DNA of 64,000 nucleotides from Methylotenera_A sp031417915. Its GTDB lineage: Bacteria > Pseudomonadota > Gammaproteobacteria > Burkholderiales > Methylophilaceae. The notes under the pieces were generated by a model that was not told the DNA's origin, made no database searches, and was given only the letters and a program-made list of their open reading frames with translations. Below are positions 8,220 to 16,485 of this stretch, piece by piece. The stretch lies in assembly GCA_031417915.1 (NCBI GenBank), contig JANOWN010000028.1, forward strand, positions 29,237 to 93,236, read 5' to 3'. The position numbers and the translations under genes were made by a program. How positions within the stretch are numbered: position 1 is the first letter of the stretch; each line of letters opens with the position of its first letter.

Positions 8220-8606
8220 ATGAAATTCCCTGAACAATTACTTTATACAGATGAGCATTTATGGGTGCTCCAGGATCCGCATGGATATTGGCTTGCAGGC
8301 ATTACCGATTATGCCCAAGATTTGCTTGGTGACATTGTTTTTATCGAGCCACCAAAGCTTGGCGACAAACTAGTGAATGGCAAACCGTGTGGTATTGTGG
8401 AATCGGTGAAAACGGGCTCGGATCTGCATGCGCCTATGAATGGCGTTGTGACGGAAATTAATGAGGATTTATTGAACGCGCCTGAAGGTATTAACGATAA
8501 GCCTTATGCCGCGTGGATATTTAAGTTTAAGACTGATGATGCGCATGAAACAAAGCACTTTTTAAGCGCTACAGCTTACAAAAAACTAGTCGATGACAGC
8601 TTTTAA
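8220..8606 (+). CDS. gcvH: Glycine cleavage H-like lipoyl protein (orphan)
   Basis: A 128-residue lipoyl carrier. The lipoylation site is K64 in GIVESVKTGSDLH. The start at the ATG (MKFPEQLLY) is preferred over an in-frame TTG at 8202 because it matches the family N-terminus. No gcvT or gcvP lies nearby, so it may serve a distant glycine cleavage system or act as a stand-alone lipoyl-relay protein. Residues 17-27 (LQDPHGYWLAG) are encoded by a stretch that is nearly identical, on the opposite strand, to the dispersed palindromic element described separately; overall length is unchanged compared with remembered GcvH sequences. Confidence 0.88.
   Translation: MKFPEQLLYTDEHLWVLQDPHGYWLAGITDYAQDLLGDIVFIEPPKLGDKLVNGKPCGIVESVKTGSDLHAPMNGVVTEINEDLLNAPEGINDKPYAAWIFKFKTDDAHETKHFLSATAYKKLVDDSF
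8266..8301 (-). repeat. Palindromic element inside gcvH (antisense)
   Basis: Read on the minus strand, this stretch contains 23 consecutive bases identical to the intergenic copy at 41493-41531, including the CAATATCCATGCGG core. Its right half also matches the copy in the RsmB/NOP gene (one difference in about 22 bases). The flanking arms no longer pair well. It encodes part of a variable beta-hairpin of GcvH without breaking the frame. Confidence 0.7.
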
Positions 8607-8611
8607 GTAAT

Positions 8612-9847
8612 TTACTTAGGCAACACAAACTTCACTTTAAGCAATAAATCTTGTAGTTCAGACGTTAATTGATTGCGCAAATCGAGCTCTAAGCTTGGCA
8701 GCGATGTGGCCAATATTTGTTGAATATTCTCACGCATCACCTCTTGCACGGCAGGCAAATCGGCGTTAATGGTGGTTAAAAAATCATCGCGCAAATGTAG
8801 GCTTTGAACTGTCATTTCATCCGCAAATTTACCTTTCACATCATCCACCGCAGCCGCATATATGCTAGGGATGGCGTCATTAAAGGTAGTGCCCATTTGT
8901 GACAAAATATCCGCCTGTAGCAAGTTCATTTGCTGCGCCAACTCTTGCTTGGCAGTTTGATTTAATGTCTGATAATTCTCTGCCAGCGCCTCGCTCAATT
9001 GCGCCTGGTTCTCACTCAGTGCTTGTGCTTGAAACGCCCGCATCTCTTGGCTTAGACTTTCGCCAATTTGGGCTGTAATCGTCTCTTGCTGCTCGGCCAC
9101 TGCGGAGGTATAAATAGACGGCATTGCCTCGTTAAACGTGGCGCGCATTTGTGTCAGCGCTTCGGCCTGCATCGCAGCCAATTGTTGTTGCAGATCAGTT
9201 TTTGCGCTTTGACTGATTGAATGAAAAATAGTATTCAGCTCTTCACCCAAAAGCGCCTGATGATTGCCTAAAGATTGTGCTTGAAAGGTGAGCATTTCTT
9301 GATTTAATTCATGCGCAATGCGTGTGCTGATATCTGTTTTCAGCGCCTCTACATGCGCGCCAATCTCTGCGCTAGCGGCTTGCGCTGAGGTTTGCATCGC
9401 ATCAGAAATCGTCGCATCAAATTTCGAAATCGCATCCGTTTGTAAGGCAGAAATACTCTCCGAAAGATTATTTAGCACCAAATCTGCACTGGCTTGATAC
9501 ATACGGGGCAAGTCCGTTTTCAGGTCGGCCTTAGTTCTATCGACAAAATCAACCGTTCTAGATTCAATCGCCGCTTGCGTGGTCACTATTTCATCCTGCA
9601 GCGCTTGAATTAAATCTTTTTTAAGCGCGTCACGCACTCTTTCTGTCACCGTCTTGGTAATATCAGCTTCTAATCTAGGCTTGATGTGTGAGGCAATGCG
9701 CGCAATTAATTCTGGCGTAATTAAAGTGGCATCATCCTGCCGAGGTTTTAAGTCAACCCAATCACTAGGCCTATATTCACTAGGTTTTGGCTCGCTGGCT
9801 TTTGGTTGATAAACATCGGTTAATAATGGTATTTTTTTATCTGCCAC
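8612..9847 (-). CDS. Repeat-containing coiled-coil protein of unknown function
   Basis: A 411-residue acidic protein with no signal peptide or membrane segment. Residues 1-40 are proline- and charge-rich; the rest is strongly helical, rich in A, Q, E, L and S. Two copies of an 84-residue repeat are clear: QEMLTFQAQ (183) against QEMRAFQAQ (267), and FNEAMPSIY (238) against FNDAIPSIY (322). A shorter, more diverged relative (DLPRMYQASADL) lies near 112. I do not recognise the family. It is the last gene of a run after pepA and holC on the same strand, 25 bp after holC, so it is probably co-transcribed with them. Confidence 0.7.
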   Translation of the reverse strand: MADKKIPLLTDVYQPKASEPKPSEYRPSDWVDLKPRQDDATLITPELIARIASHIKPRLEADITKTVTERVRDALKKDLIQALQDEIVTTQAAIESRTVDFVDRTKADLKTDLPRMYQASADLVLNNLSESISALQTDAISKFDATISDAMQTSAQAASAEIGAHVEALKTDISTRIAHELNQEMLTFQAQSLGNHQALLGEELNTIFHSISQSAKTDLQQQLAAMQAEALTQMRATFNEAMPSIYTSAVAEQQETITAQIGESLSQEMRAFQAQALSENQAQLSEALAENYQTLNQTAKQELAQQMNLLQADILSQMGTTFNDAIPSIYAAAVDDVKGKFADEMTVQSLHLRDDFLTTINADLPAVQEVMRENIQQILATSLPSLELDLRNQLTSELQDLLLKVKFVLPK

Positions 9848-9872
9848 AATAATCTCTATTCAAATCAGGTCT

Positions 9873-10316
9873 CTATTCAATCTTATTTTGCGCATGATCG
9901 ATGCTCTTAATATCGTAACCTCTATCGCGATAAAACTTAAAGCGCGCGCGCGCCGCTAGCTTGTCCTGCGCATTTTCGCCCACCAGCTCTACCAACTGCG
10001 TAAATCGACTAAAAAAACTAGGTTCATTTGCCGTTAAATTAATCAACATATCATCATGCATTAAATTATTTATTAAATCACTGCCCTGCAAGCCAATAAC
10101 CACGGGGGTTGCAGCGGCATGCAAATGATCTAATTGTACATTAGGCAAAAAACTTTCAGGCTTATTTTGCCACAAACTCGCACTCATATCACTCGCCATT
10201 TGCTCATCCGCTGCCAAAAGCATGACTTGGCGACGCTTTAATAACGCCGATTGCACCAAACTTGCGATGGCTTGTTGCTTATCCGCTACGTTAAAATAAA
10301 ATTCAATGCGCGTCAT
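9873..10316 (-). CDS. holC: DNA polymerase III chi subunit
   Basis: A 147-residue HolC. Recognisable by the opening RIEFYFNVADK, the positively charged loop ALLKRRQVMLLA, the SLW...FLPN segment near 50-58, and the end ARARFKFYRDRGYDI. Chi links the clamp loader to single-strand binding protein. Its ATG overlaps the pepA stop by one base (TAATG), so it is translationally coupled to pepA, the usual arrangement in proteobacteria. Confidence 0.93.
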   Translation of the reverse strand: MTRIEFYFNVADKQQAIASLVQSALLKRRQVMLLAADEQMASDMSASLWQNKPESFLPNVQLDHLHAAATPVVIGLQGSDLINNLMHDDMLINLTANEPSFFSRFTQLVELVGENAQDKLAARARFKFYRDRGYDIKSIDHAQNKIE

Positions 10317-11800
10317 TATTTACTATTGGAGCGATTCACTAAAAATGTGGTCAATAACGGAACAGGTCGTCCCGTCCCGCCTTTTTCTTTGCCACTTTTC
10401 CAAGCTGTACCTGCAATATCCAAATGCGCCCAATCATATTTTTTGGTAAATCGCGACAAAAAACACGCCGCGGTAATACTGCCTCCAGCACGCCCGCCTA
10501 TATTGGCCATATCGGCAAAGTTGCTATCCAGCTGGCTTTGAAATTCTTCCCACAAAGGCATGTGCCAAGCGCGATCATGCGATTTCTCGCCTGCGGCTAA
10601 TAACTCATACGCCAGCGCATCTTTATTGCTAAACAAGCCGCTTGGATGATGCCCAAGCGCGATGACGCACGCGCCTGTCAGCGTAGCGATATCTACCACC
10701 GCACTCGGCTCAAATCTTTCAGCATAGGTCAGCGCATCGCATAAAATCAAGCGGCCTTCGGCGTCAGTATTTAAAACCTCAATGGTTTGGCCAGACATAC
10801 TCGTTAAAATATCGCCTGGTTTAATCGCGCCCGCATCTGGCATATTCTCGCAAGTGGCGATTAAACCAATCGCATTAATGGCCAAATTCATTTCGCCGAT
10901 CGCCTTGAAAGTGCCTAAAACACTGGCTGCGCCGCACATATCATATTTCATTTCGTCCATGTCGCCGCCAGGTTTTAGCGAAATACCGCCCGTATCGAAC
11001 GTGATGCCTTTGCCCACCAGCACGGTCGGTTTGGCACCTTTTTTGCCTTTTAAATGCTGCAAAATAATAAAGCGTGGTGGTTCCACACTGCCTTGTGCAA
11101 CGCCCAAAAACGAACCCATGCCGAGTTTTTCGATTTCATTTTTCTCTAACACTTCGACCTTAAAGCCGTAAGCTTTAGCGAGTTTTTTAGCTTGTTCGCC
11201 CAAATAAGTTGGCGTGCAAATATTCGGCGGCAAATTGCCTAAGTCTTTGGCTAGGCTTACGCCAGCACTAATCGCCAAGCCATGTTTTACGCCTGCTTCA
11301 GCTTGTGCTGTTTCAGATTTTTCAATACAAATCGCCAATTTAGTTAAGGCTTTTGGCTCGGCCTTTTTAAGTTTTATCGCGTTCACTTGATAAGTCGCAT
11401 CCATCACCACTTCGACCAATTGCGCGACTTTAGTGTGGATATCCGATTTCTTAATGGCAATTTCTGCCAAGCAAAAAATTGCGCTAGCAACACCTTTTGG
11501 CAATGCTTTAACGGCAGCCCGCACCGCTTGGCGATAATTTTTCTCTGTAAATTCTGCTTGCTTGCCCAAGCCCACCAATAAAACACGCGTGGCGGCAACG
11601 CCCGCCACATTGTGTAGCGCCAAAGTGGCGTTTAGTTTGCCGTCCATATCACCGCTTTTTAATACCGCGCTAATCGCCTTATTAGAGGCGGCATCTAAAC
11701 TTTTTGCAGCATCAGTTGCCTTACTGCCTTCAAATATGCCTACAATCACACAATCGGTGCGTTGTTTTTCAGGATTTCCGTTTATTATGCTAAATTCCAT
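10316..11800 (-). CDS. pepA: Leucyl aminopeptidase (M17)
   Basis: A 494-residue cytosolic aminopeptidase. The signature NTDAEGRL lies near residue 345. Metal ligands are in GKGITFDTGGISLKP (near 260-275) and MKYDMCGAA. The conserved end motif WAHLDIAGTAW is present. In enterics PepA also binds DNA as a Xer accessory factor; that cannot be judged here. It is divergent from lptF with about 100 bp between starts, a gene order conserved widely in proteobacteria. Confidence 0.96.
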   Translation of the reverse strand: MEFSIINGNPEKQRTDCVIVGIFEGSKATDAAKSLDAASNKAISAVLKSGDMDGKLNATLALHNVAGVAATRVLLVGLGKQAEFTEKNYRQAVRAAVKALPKGVASAIFCLAEIAIKKSDIHTKVAQLVEVVMDATYQVNAIKLKKAEPKALTKLAICIEKSETAQAEAGVKHGLAISAGVSLAKDLGNLPPNICTPTYLGEQAKKLAKAYGFKVEVLEKNEIEKLGMGSFLGVAQGSVEPPRFIILQHLKGKKGAKPTVLVGKGITFDTGGISLKPGGDMDEMKYDMCGAASVLGTFKAIGEMNLAINAIGLIATCENMPDAGAIKPGDILTSMSGQTIEVLNTDAEGRLILCDALTYAERFEPSAVVDIATLTGACVIALGHHPSGLFSNKDALAYELLAAGEKSHDRAWHMPLWEEFQSQLDSNFADMANIGGRAGGSITAACFLSRFTKKYDWAHLDIAGTAWKSGKEKGGTGRPVPLLTTFLVNRSNSK

Positions 11801-11897
11801 TTCAGTCCTTTTAACTTTTTTATCGGGTGATTACTTTAATAACTAATTATCTAGCGTTTTGACTCGAAATCAAAGCGTAAATTGCACAAAATTTAAA

Positions 11898-13013
11898 TTG
11901 AAAATATTCAAAAAATCTTTATCGCATGAGCTTATAAGCACCGCTGGCGCGATGTTCTTGATACTTATCGGCATTGTCATCGCGCAACGCGCGGGCTTTT
12001 TGGTGCAACTCGCCGCAAAAGGCATCTTGCCGAATGACGCCATTAATACTTTGCTTGGGTTTAACATGGTGAAATTTTTGCCGATGATTTTATCTTTAAG
12101 TATTTTTTTGTCGGTTCTACTTACGCTTTCGCGCTGGCACCGCGATTCTGAAATGGTGATTTGGTTTAGCGCCGGACTTGGGCTTAATAGCTGGATACGC
12201 CCTATTTTAACGTTTGCCATACCAGTAGTGGCGATTATTACGCTACTTAGCTTGTGGGTGATGCCTTGGGCCACGCAAAAAGGCCAAGATTACAAAGTAC
12301 AGCTTAAAGCGCGAGATGAGCTGTCATCGATTACCCCAGGCGTATTTAAAGAATCGAACAGTGGCGACCGCGTGTATTTTGTAGAAAGCTTTGATGAGCT
12401 TGGCAATGTGGTTAAAAATATCTTCGTACAATCTAGCCAACACCAAAAAACTGGCGTGGTAGTTGCCAGCATTGGTAGCCGCAAAAAAGAAAAAAATGAC
12501 GATAATTTTCTGGTGCTCGAAAAAGGTCGCCGCTATGAAGGCGAGCCAAACTCCGCTGAGGTTTCCACTACCGAATTTGAGCGTTATGCGATTCGCGTGC
12601 AAACTAAAGAGGCTGCGCCAGAGCCGTATACAAGGCAGGCCATACCCACCAAACAGTTATTGCAAGACACGGATTCTGGCAATAAAGCCGAACTACAATG
12701 GCGCTTGGCCATACCCATTTCTGCGCTAATATTAGTGCTGCTGGCAATTCCTTTAAGTTTTGTTGATCCGCGTGCTGGGCGCTCGCTCAACGTTATTTTT
12801 GCGATATTCATTTATATCATCTACAGCAATATCTTAAGTATTTTTCAAGCCTGGATCACGCAAGGTAGGCTGAACGCCATGATAGGCTTGTGGCCAGTGC
12901 ATTTGTTTTTCTTAGCGCTTACTTTTTACATGTTTTATAGACGCAACCATTTACTGCCCTTACTGCCGAAACTTCCTTTTAGCTTTTCTGGCTTATGGAA
13001 AAAAGCAAAATGA
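11898..13013 (+). CDS. lptF: LPS export permease LptF
   Basis: One of the two permease subunits of the LptBFG ABC transporter that extracts lipopolysaccharide from the inner membrane. Membrane helices lie near the N-terminus (FLILIGIVIAQRAGF, MVKFLPMILSLSIFLSVLL, PILTFAIPVVAIITLLSLWV), then a periplasmic beta-jellyroll of about 130 residues, then three C-terminal helices. I place the start at the TTG opening LKIFKKSLSHEL because LptF proteins begin just before this helix; an upstream TTG at 11859 is also in frame. No clear Shine-Dalgarno precedes either. The stop overlaps the lptG ATG. Confidence 0.92.
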   Translation: MKIFKKSLSHELISTAGAMFLILIGIVIAQRAGFLVQLAAKGILPNDAINTLLGFNMVKFLPMILSLSIFLSVLLTLSRWHRDSEMVIWFSAGLGLNSWIRPILTFAIPVVAIITLLSLWVMPWATQKGQDYKVQLKARDELSSITPGVFKESNSGDRVYFVESFDELGNVVKNIFVQSSQHQKTGVVVASIGSRKKEKNDDNFLVLEKGRRYEGEPNSAEVSTTEFERYAIRVQTKEAAPEPYTRQAIPTKQLLQDTDSGNKAELQWRLAIPISALILVLLAIPLSFVDPRAGRSLNVIFAIFIYIIYSNILSIFQAWITQGRLNAMIGLWPVHLFFLALTFYMFYRRNHLLPLLPKLPFSFSGLWKKAK

Positions 13014-14098
13014 AGATTTTTAACCGTTATTTTTGGCAAGAAACCAGCATCAATATTTTGATGATTATGCTGGGCTTACTGGCGATGTTCTCGTTTTTTG
13101 ATTTAATTCAAGAGCTCGACAGCCTTGGCCAAGGCAATTATGGCCTCAGCAAAATGTTAGTCTTCGTGCTATTGAGTATTCCTGGCCATATTTATGACGT
13201 GGTGCCTGTGGCGGTGTTGGTGGGCATGATGTATAGCCTGGGAACGCTAGCGCGCAATTCCGAGCTGATTGTGATGCGTGTCAGTGGTTTATCGTTATTC
13301 GATATTGGCTTTATTCTTATCAAAGTTGGTTTGCTATTCACGGTGATTACTTTTTTAGTAGGCGAGCTCATAACACCAATTAGCGAAAAAATGGCGCAGC
13401 GCATGCGTATTAAAGCCACCGATTCCGTCGTCGCGCAAGATTTTAGATCTGGCTTATGGGTAAAAGATGGCAAAAGTTTTGTGAATGTGGAAACGGTGCT
13501 GCCAGACGCGAGTTTATTGAATGTGCATATTTATGAGTTTGATGAAAACTTTAAATTACGTAGCATTAGCATCGCCAAAAAAGGTGATTATGCAGCTGAG
13601 CGTTGGGGCTTAAGCGACGTCACGCAAACCAAATTTAACACCTTTAAAAAAATTGAGGACAATAATATACAAACCCAATTTTTTAACAAAGCCAACTGGA
13701 AATCGCTGATTCGCCCAGAGTTACTTAATGTGCTACTAGTAGCGCCAGAGAAAATGTCAGCCTGGAATTTATACTCATTTATCAATCACTTAGAAACCAA
13801 CAAACAAAAAACTACACGCTATGAAGTTGCGCTTTGGTCGAAAATGATTTATCCCTTGGCGTGCATGGTGATGGTGATTTTGGCGCTACCATTTGGCTTT
13901 TTGCAACAACGTTCTGGCGGCACCAGCGCCAAATTATTTATTGGCGTTTTACTCGGCGTGGCCTACCAAATTATGAACCGCATATTTATCCATTTAGGTG
14001 TACTCAATGATTGGCCGCCTTTAATGAGTGCGATTGCGCCAACCATACTATTTTTAATTGCGGGCTTGAGCCTACTGTTTGTAATCGAGCGCAGATAG
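13010..14098 (+). CDS. lptG: LPS export permease LptG
   Basis: Partner of LptF, same topology: N-terminal helices (INILMIMLGLLAMFSFFDLI and following), a periplasmic jellyroll at about 130-250, and C-terminal helices with the PFGFLQQRSGG motif near 295. The ATG at 13010 overlaps the lptF stop (ATGA), which decides the start over the in-frame ATG at 12995. lptB, lptA and lptC are in another cluster at 46-48 kb in this window. Confidence 0.94.
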   Translation: MKIFNRYFWQETSINILMIMLGLLAMFSFFDLIQELDSLGQGNYGLSKMLVFVLLSIPGHIYDVVPVAVLVGMMYSLGTLARNSELIVMRVSGLSLFDIGFILIKVGLLFTVITFLVGELITPISEKMAQRMRIKATDSVVAQDFRSGLWVKDGKSFVNVETVLPDASLLNVHIYEFDENFKLRSISIAKKGDYAAERWGLSDVTQTKFNTFKKIEDNNIQTQFFNKANWKSLIRPELLNVLLVAPEKMSAWNLYSFINHLETNKQKTTRYEVALWSKMIYPLACMVMVILALPFGFLQQRSGGTSAKLFIGVLLGVAYQIMNRIFIHLGVLNDWPPLMSAIAPTILFLIAGLSLLFVIERR

Positions 14099-14119
14099 CC
14101 GAACGGGCTAAGCTATCTG
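14092..14119. terminator. Hairpin between convergent lptG and RDD genes
   Basis: CAGATAGC (14092-14099) pairs with GCTATCTG (14112-14119), an 8-bp stem across the 3' ends of both genes. There is no T-tract on either strand, so it may protect message ends rather than terminate by itself. Confidence 0.4.
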
Positions 14120-14521
14120 AATAAAGCGCGTTTTCAGCAATCTGTCGTGTAAAAACAAACCGTCTTTATCTATTAAAATCCAAATAAACCCTGCCCCACA
14201 AACCAATAGGGACAAGCTTACCAGGGCATATCTAACGAATGCTTGTTGCGTGCTTAACATTGTGTTTTGCTGATTAATGAGCTTGATTTTCCAAGTTTTG
14301 CTGGCTAAAGTTTGTCCAGTTTTACACCAACACCACACAAAATAAACGCCAGTGACTAACCATAAAAAGCCCTGCAAAACATAACGTTTATGGCCGCTTG
14401 TCGCGTCACCAAATAAGCGCACAAAAATCCAAGTGCACAGCATCCATAGCGCTAGCAGCAATAGCAACTCGTAAACGCAAGCGGCAAAAAGTTTAAAGCG
14501 AGTTGCATTTTTAACAATCAT
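14108..14521 (-). CDS. RDD family membrane protein
   Basis: A 137-residue protein with three or four hydrophobic helices (LFAACVYELLLLLALWML, FLWLVTGVYFVWC, ALVSLSLLVCGAGFIWILI). It has the RDD-family pattern of a TGQTLASKTWKIKLI loop between helices and an HDRLLKTRF end. RDD proteins are small inner-membrane proteins; some act as Na+/H+ antiporters, most are uncharacterised. It follows the sigma-DUF3619-DUF3106 genes on the same strand, but an intrinsic terminator lies in front of it, so expression with them depends on read-through or its own promoter. Confidence 0.8.
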   Translation of the reverse strand: MIVKNATRFKLFAACVYELLLLLALWMLCTWIFVRLFGDATSGHKRYVLQGFLWLVTGVYFVWCWCKTGQTLASKTWKIKLINQQNTMLSTQQAFVRYALVSLSLLVCGAGFIWILIDKDGLFLHDRLLKTRFIQIA

Positions 14522-14538
14522 CTATTCATTCTGGGCAT

Positions 14539-14568
14539 AAAAAAGCCCACTATAAAACAGCAGGCTTT
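14539..14568 (-). terminator. Intrinsic terminator after the DUF3106 gene
   Basis: On the minus strand a 10-bp stem with two G-U pairs (AAAGCCTGCT with AGTGGGCTTT, loop of 7) runs into a run of six T. It lies 18 bp past the DUF3106 stop codon and upstream of the RDD gene. Confidence 0.75.
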
Positions 14569-14586
14569 AACTTACTAGGCAAAAGA

Positions 14587-15114
14587 TTATTCCAAATCTG
14601 GCTCGTATTCCCAATCGATTGATTCTTTACGCAATTTTTCGCGCTCGGCTTCAGGTAATTTTTGATGCTCGGACCATTTTTGGCGCACTTCGTCTCTTTT
14701 TTCTGGGCTTAGCGAATAAAAGTGCTGATAACGTTTACGTGCATTTTCGCGCTCATAAGGCGTCATGCGGCTCCAGCTATTCAAGCGTTTTTGCACGCGC
14801 TGTTGTTTTTGCGCATCCATTTTTGGGTAATCTTTGGCAATATCCAACATTTTTTCACGTTGCCAAGGCCTAAGCGTATTCCACTCAGCACCTAATGGTG
14901 TCAAAACTTTACGTTGATCTTCAGTGAGTTGTTGCCAAGTTTGGGAGGACACATCATTGCTAGCGCTATCGTTTAGCGATGATTTAACGCTACCAATGTC
15001 GCCCATAGCCAATTGTGTGTGTGGCGCCAAATTGGCCAGCTCTCTACTATTAGCAAGCTCGCCCGCTTGCAGGCTGCTTGCGACTAAGGCCAACAGGAAT
15101 AAAAATTTATTCAT
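14587..15114 (-). CDS. DUF3106 secreted protein
   Basis: A 175-residue protein with a signal peptide (MNKFLFLLALVASSLQAG). The mature part is charged and helical with repeated W-x-L/M-T/S-P/E pattern units: WQQLTEDQRKVLTPL, WNTLRPWQREKML, WSRMTPYERENAR, FYSLSPEKRDEVR. This is the DUF3106 signature. The function is unknown; the repeats resemble those in periplasmic stress sensors, but this is only a resemblance. It is the third gene after an ECF sigma factor and a DUF3619 gene, and is likely part of that regulatory unit. Confidence 0.8.
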   Translation of the reverse strand: MNKFLFLLALVASSLQAGELANSRELANLAPHTQLAMGDIGSVKSSLNDSASNDVSSQTWQQLTEDQRKVLTPLGAEWNTLRPWQREKMLDIAKDYPKMDAQKQQRVQKRLNSWSRMTPYERENARKRYQHFYSLSPEKRDEVRQKWSEHQKLPEAEREKLRKESIDWEYEPDLE

Positions 15115-15142
15115 TGATTATATTAAGTTCAAAAGTATTTAA

Positions 15143-15553
15143 TTATAACTTAGCTTGTGAATGATTGAGAAAAGGTTCAAAACCTCTGTCTACAAAGGCT
15201 TCTGGTGGCAAATCTGCACCCAATAAAAACGCGTCGCTAGATTCTCTGTGATTTAAAGACTGCATGATGACAAAGCCAGCAATAATTGCCACTAGCACTA
15301 AGCCACTGCTTGCAATGCGATGATGATCTGCCCATGCGGAAATGCTCGATAATGTGCCATCGTGATTGACGCTGACGCCAGAAATTTGTTGCGCATGTAC
15401 TTTTACTGCGCGCGCGCGGCCATTTTCAAGCTGCTTGAGCGTGCGCATGCTCAAACGCTTGGCGTGTGCATCTAGCAAGCCAGCAATCTGCTTGGCCTGC
15501 AAATCAATACTCTGTGTATCTATTTCACTTTCTTGTAAATTGTCTATGTTCAT
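15143..15553 (-). CDS. DUF3619 protein, candidate membrane anti-sigma factor
   Basis: A 136-residue protein. The cytosolic N-terminal half has a helix with AKRLSMRTLKQLENGRARAV, then one transmembrane helix at about 85-102 (GLVLVAIIAGFVIMQSL), then a short periplasmic tail. It overlaps the upstream ECF sigma gene by ATGA. Single-pass proteins encoded directly after ECF sigma factors are often their anti-sigma factors; DUF3619 has no proven role, so this is inference from position and topology. Confidence 0.75.
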   Translation of the reverse strand: MNIDNLQESEIDTQSIDLQAKQIAGLLDAHAKRLSMRTLKQLENGRARAVKVHAQQISGVSVNHDGTLSSISAWADHHRIASSGLVLVAIIAGFVIMQSLNHRESSDAFLLGADLPPEAFVDRGFEPFLNHSQAKL

Positions 15554-16140
15554 GTCTCTACTCCTAATTGCGCGATTGCTCTACTACCTAAACCTTGCTT
15601 TTCTAATATGGCCGCTAAACTGTGTACAGCGCGCGAACAGTGCGTTTTGACGCTACCTTGCGAGCAGCCCATCATTGCCGCGGTTTCTGCAACATCCATG
15701 TCCTCCCAATAACGCAATACGAAGGCTTCTCGTTGACGTGCAGGTAGCTTTTCAAGCGCTCTTTCAATGATCCTCATGGTTTGGCTACGCTCAAGCCGAA
15801 TGGCGGGGTTGGTGCCTTCATCTTCCACATCAATCGAGTCCAGCGGATCATGGTCATCTTCGCCATCCTTACCCGCACCAAAGGAAGAAAGCAGCGTTGT
15901 CCACAGGTTGCGCACTTTTTGACGACGCCAAAAATCGCGCATGGTATTTTGCAAAATACGCTGAAACAACATAGGGTACTCAGCAACAGGTTTATCGGCG
16001 TATTTTTCCGCCAGCTTTAACATGGCATCTTGCACAATATCCAGCGCAGCGTGATCATCGCGCACAGCATATACCGTTTGCTTAAACGCGCGCCGCTCTA
16101 CATCCCGCAAAAAATCTGATAGTTCTTGTGAACTTGCCAT
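15550..16140 (-). CDS. ECF-type RNA polymerase sigma factor
   Basis: A 196-residue sigma-70 family protein. Region 2 spans about residues 8-80 (ALDIVQDAMLKLAEKYADKP then FQRILQNTMRDFWRRQK). Region 4 is at about 125-180 (LEKLPARQREAFVLRYWEDMDVAETAAMMGCSQGSVKTHCSRAVHSL) with a clear helix-turn-helix. An acidic linker (DGEDDHDPLDSIDVEDEG) separates them. It opens a cluster with DUF3619 and DUF3106 genes. The target promoters cannot be read from this window. Confidence 0.9.
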   Translation of the reverse strand: MASSQELSDFLRDVERRAFKQTVYAVRDDHAALDIVQDAMLKLAEKYADKPVAEYPMLFQRILQNTMRDFWRRQKVRNLWTTLLSSFGAGKDGEDDHDPLDSIDVEDEGTNPAIRLERSQTMRIIERALEKLPARQREAFVLRYWEDMDVAETAAMMGCSQGSVKTHCSRAVHSLAAILEKQGLGSRAIAQLGVET

Positions 16141-16266
16141 GAGATTTGTTATTTAATTGGTAATGCAAGTATAGCAGTTTTAAGCTTTATTCTTAGCCAG
16201 TTTGTAATCGCCTAGCTTTTGGTTACAATCCATATACTTGGTTCAATTTGGAATTGATAAACAACT

Positions 16267-16485
16267 ATGGCGCGCATTCTAATACTCATTATTTTAGTTT
16301 GGATTTTATACCAAATTATTAAGCGACTCATTGCAAACACTAAACCTGAAGCCACTTCTAAGCCAGAAGAAAACTTTGTGCAATGTGCTCGCTGTGGTTG
16401 TCATGTGCCAACAACTGAAAGCCAACTGTTAGATAAAAAAATTATTTGTAATAACCCAGAATGTCAAAACCCTCATGGCGATTGA
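16267..16485 (+). CDS. PP0621-family small membrane protein with zinc-ribbon-like cysteines
   Basis: A 72-residue protein: an N-terminal hydrophobic helix (LILIILVWILYQII), a short polar linker, then CARCGCHVP and CNNPEC, which could hold a metal ion. This matches the PP0621 family, usually found directly upstream of pilS-type kinases in betaproteobacteria. Function unknown. The 3' end overlaps the following kinase gene by 11 bases. Confidence 0.8.
   Translation: MARILILIILVWILYQIIKRLIANTKPEATSKPEENFVQCARCGCHVPTTESQLLDKKIICNNPECQNPHGD

Noticed and set aside
10411..10430. CTGCAATATCCAAATGCGCC in pepA resembles the element core
   Set aside because: It encodes the universally conserved WAHLDIAGTAW motif of PepA and has no arms.
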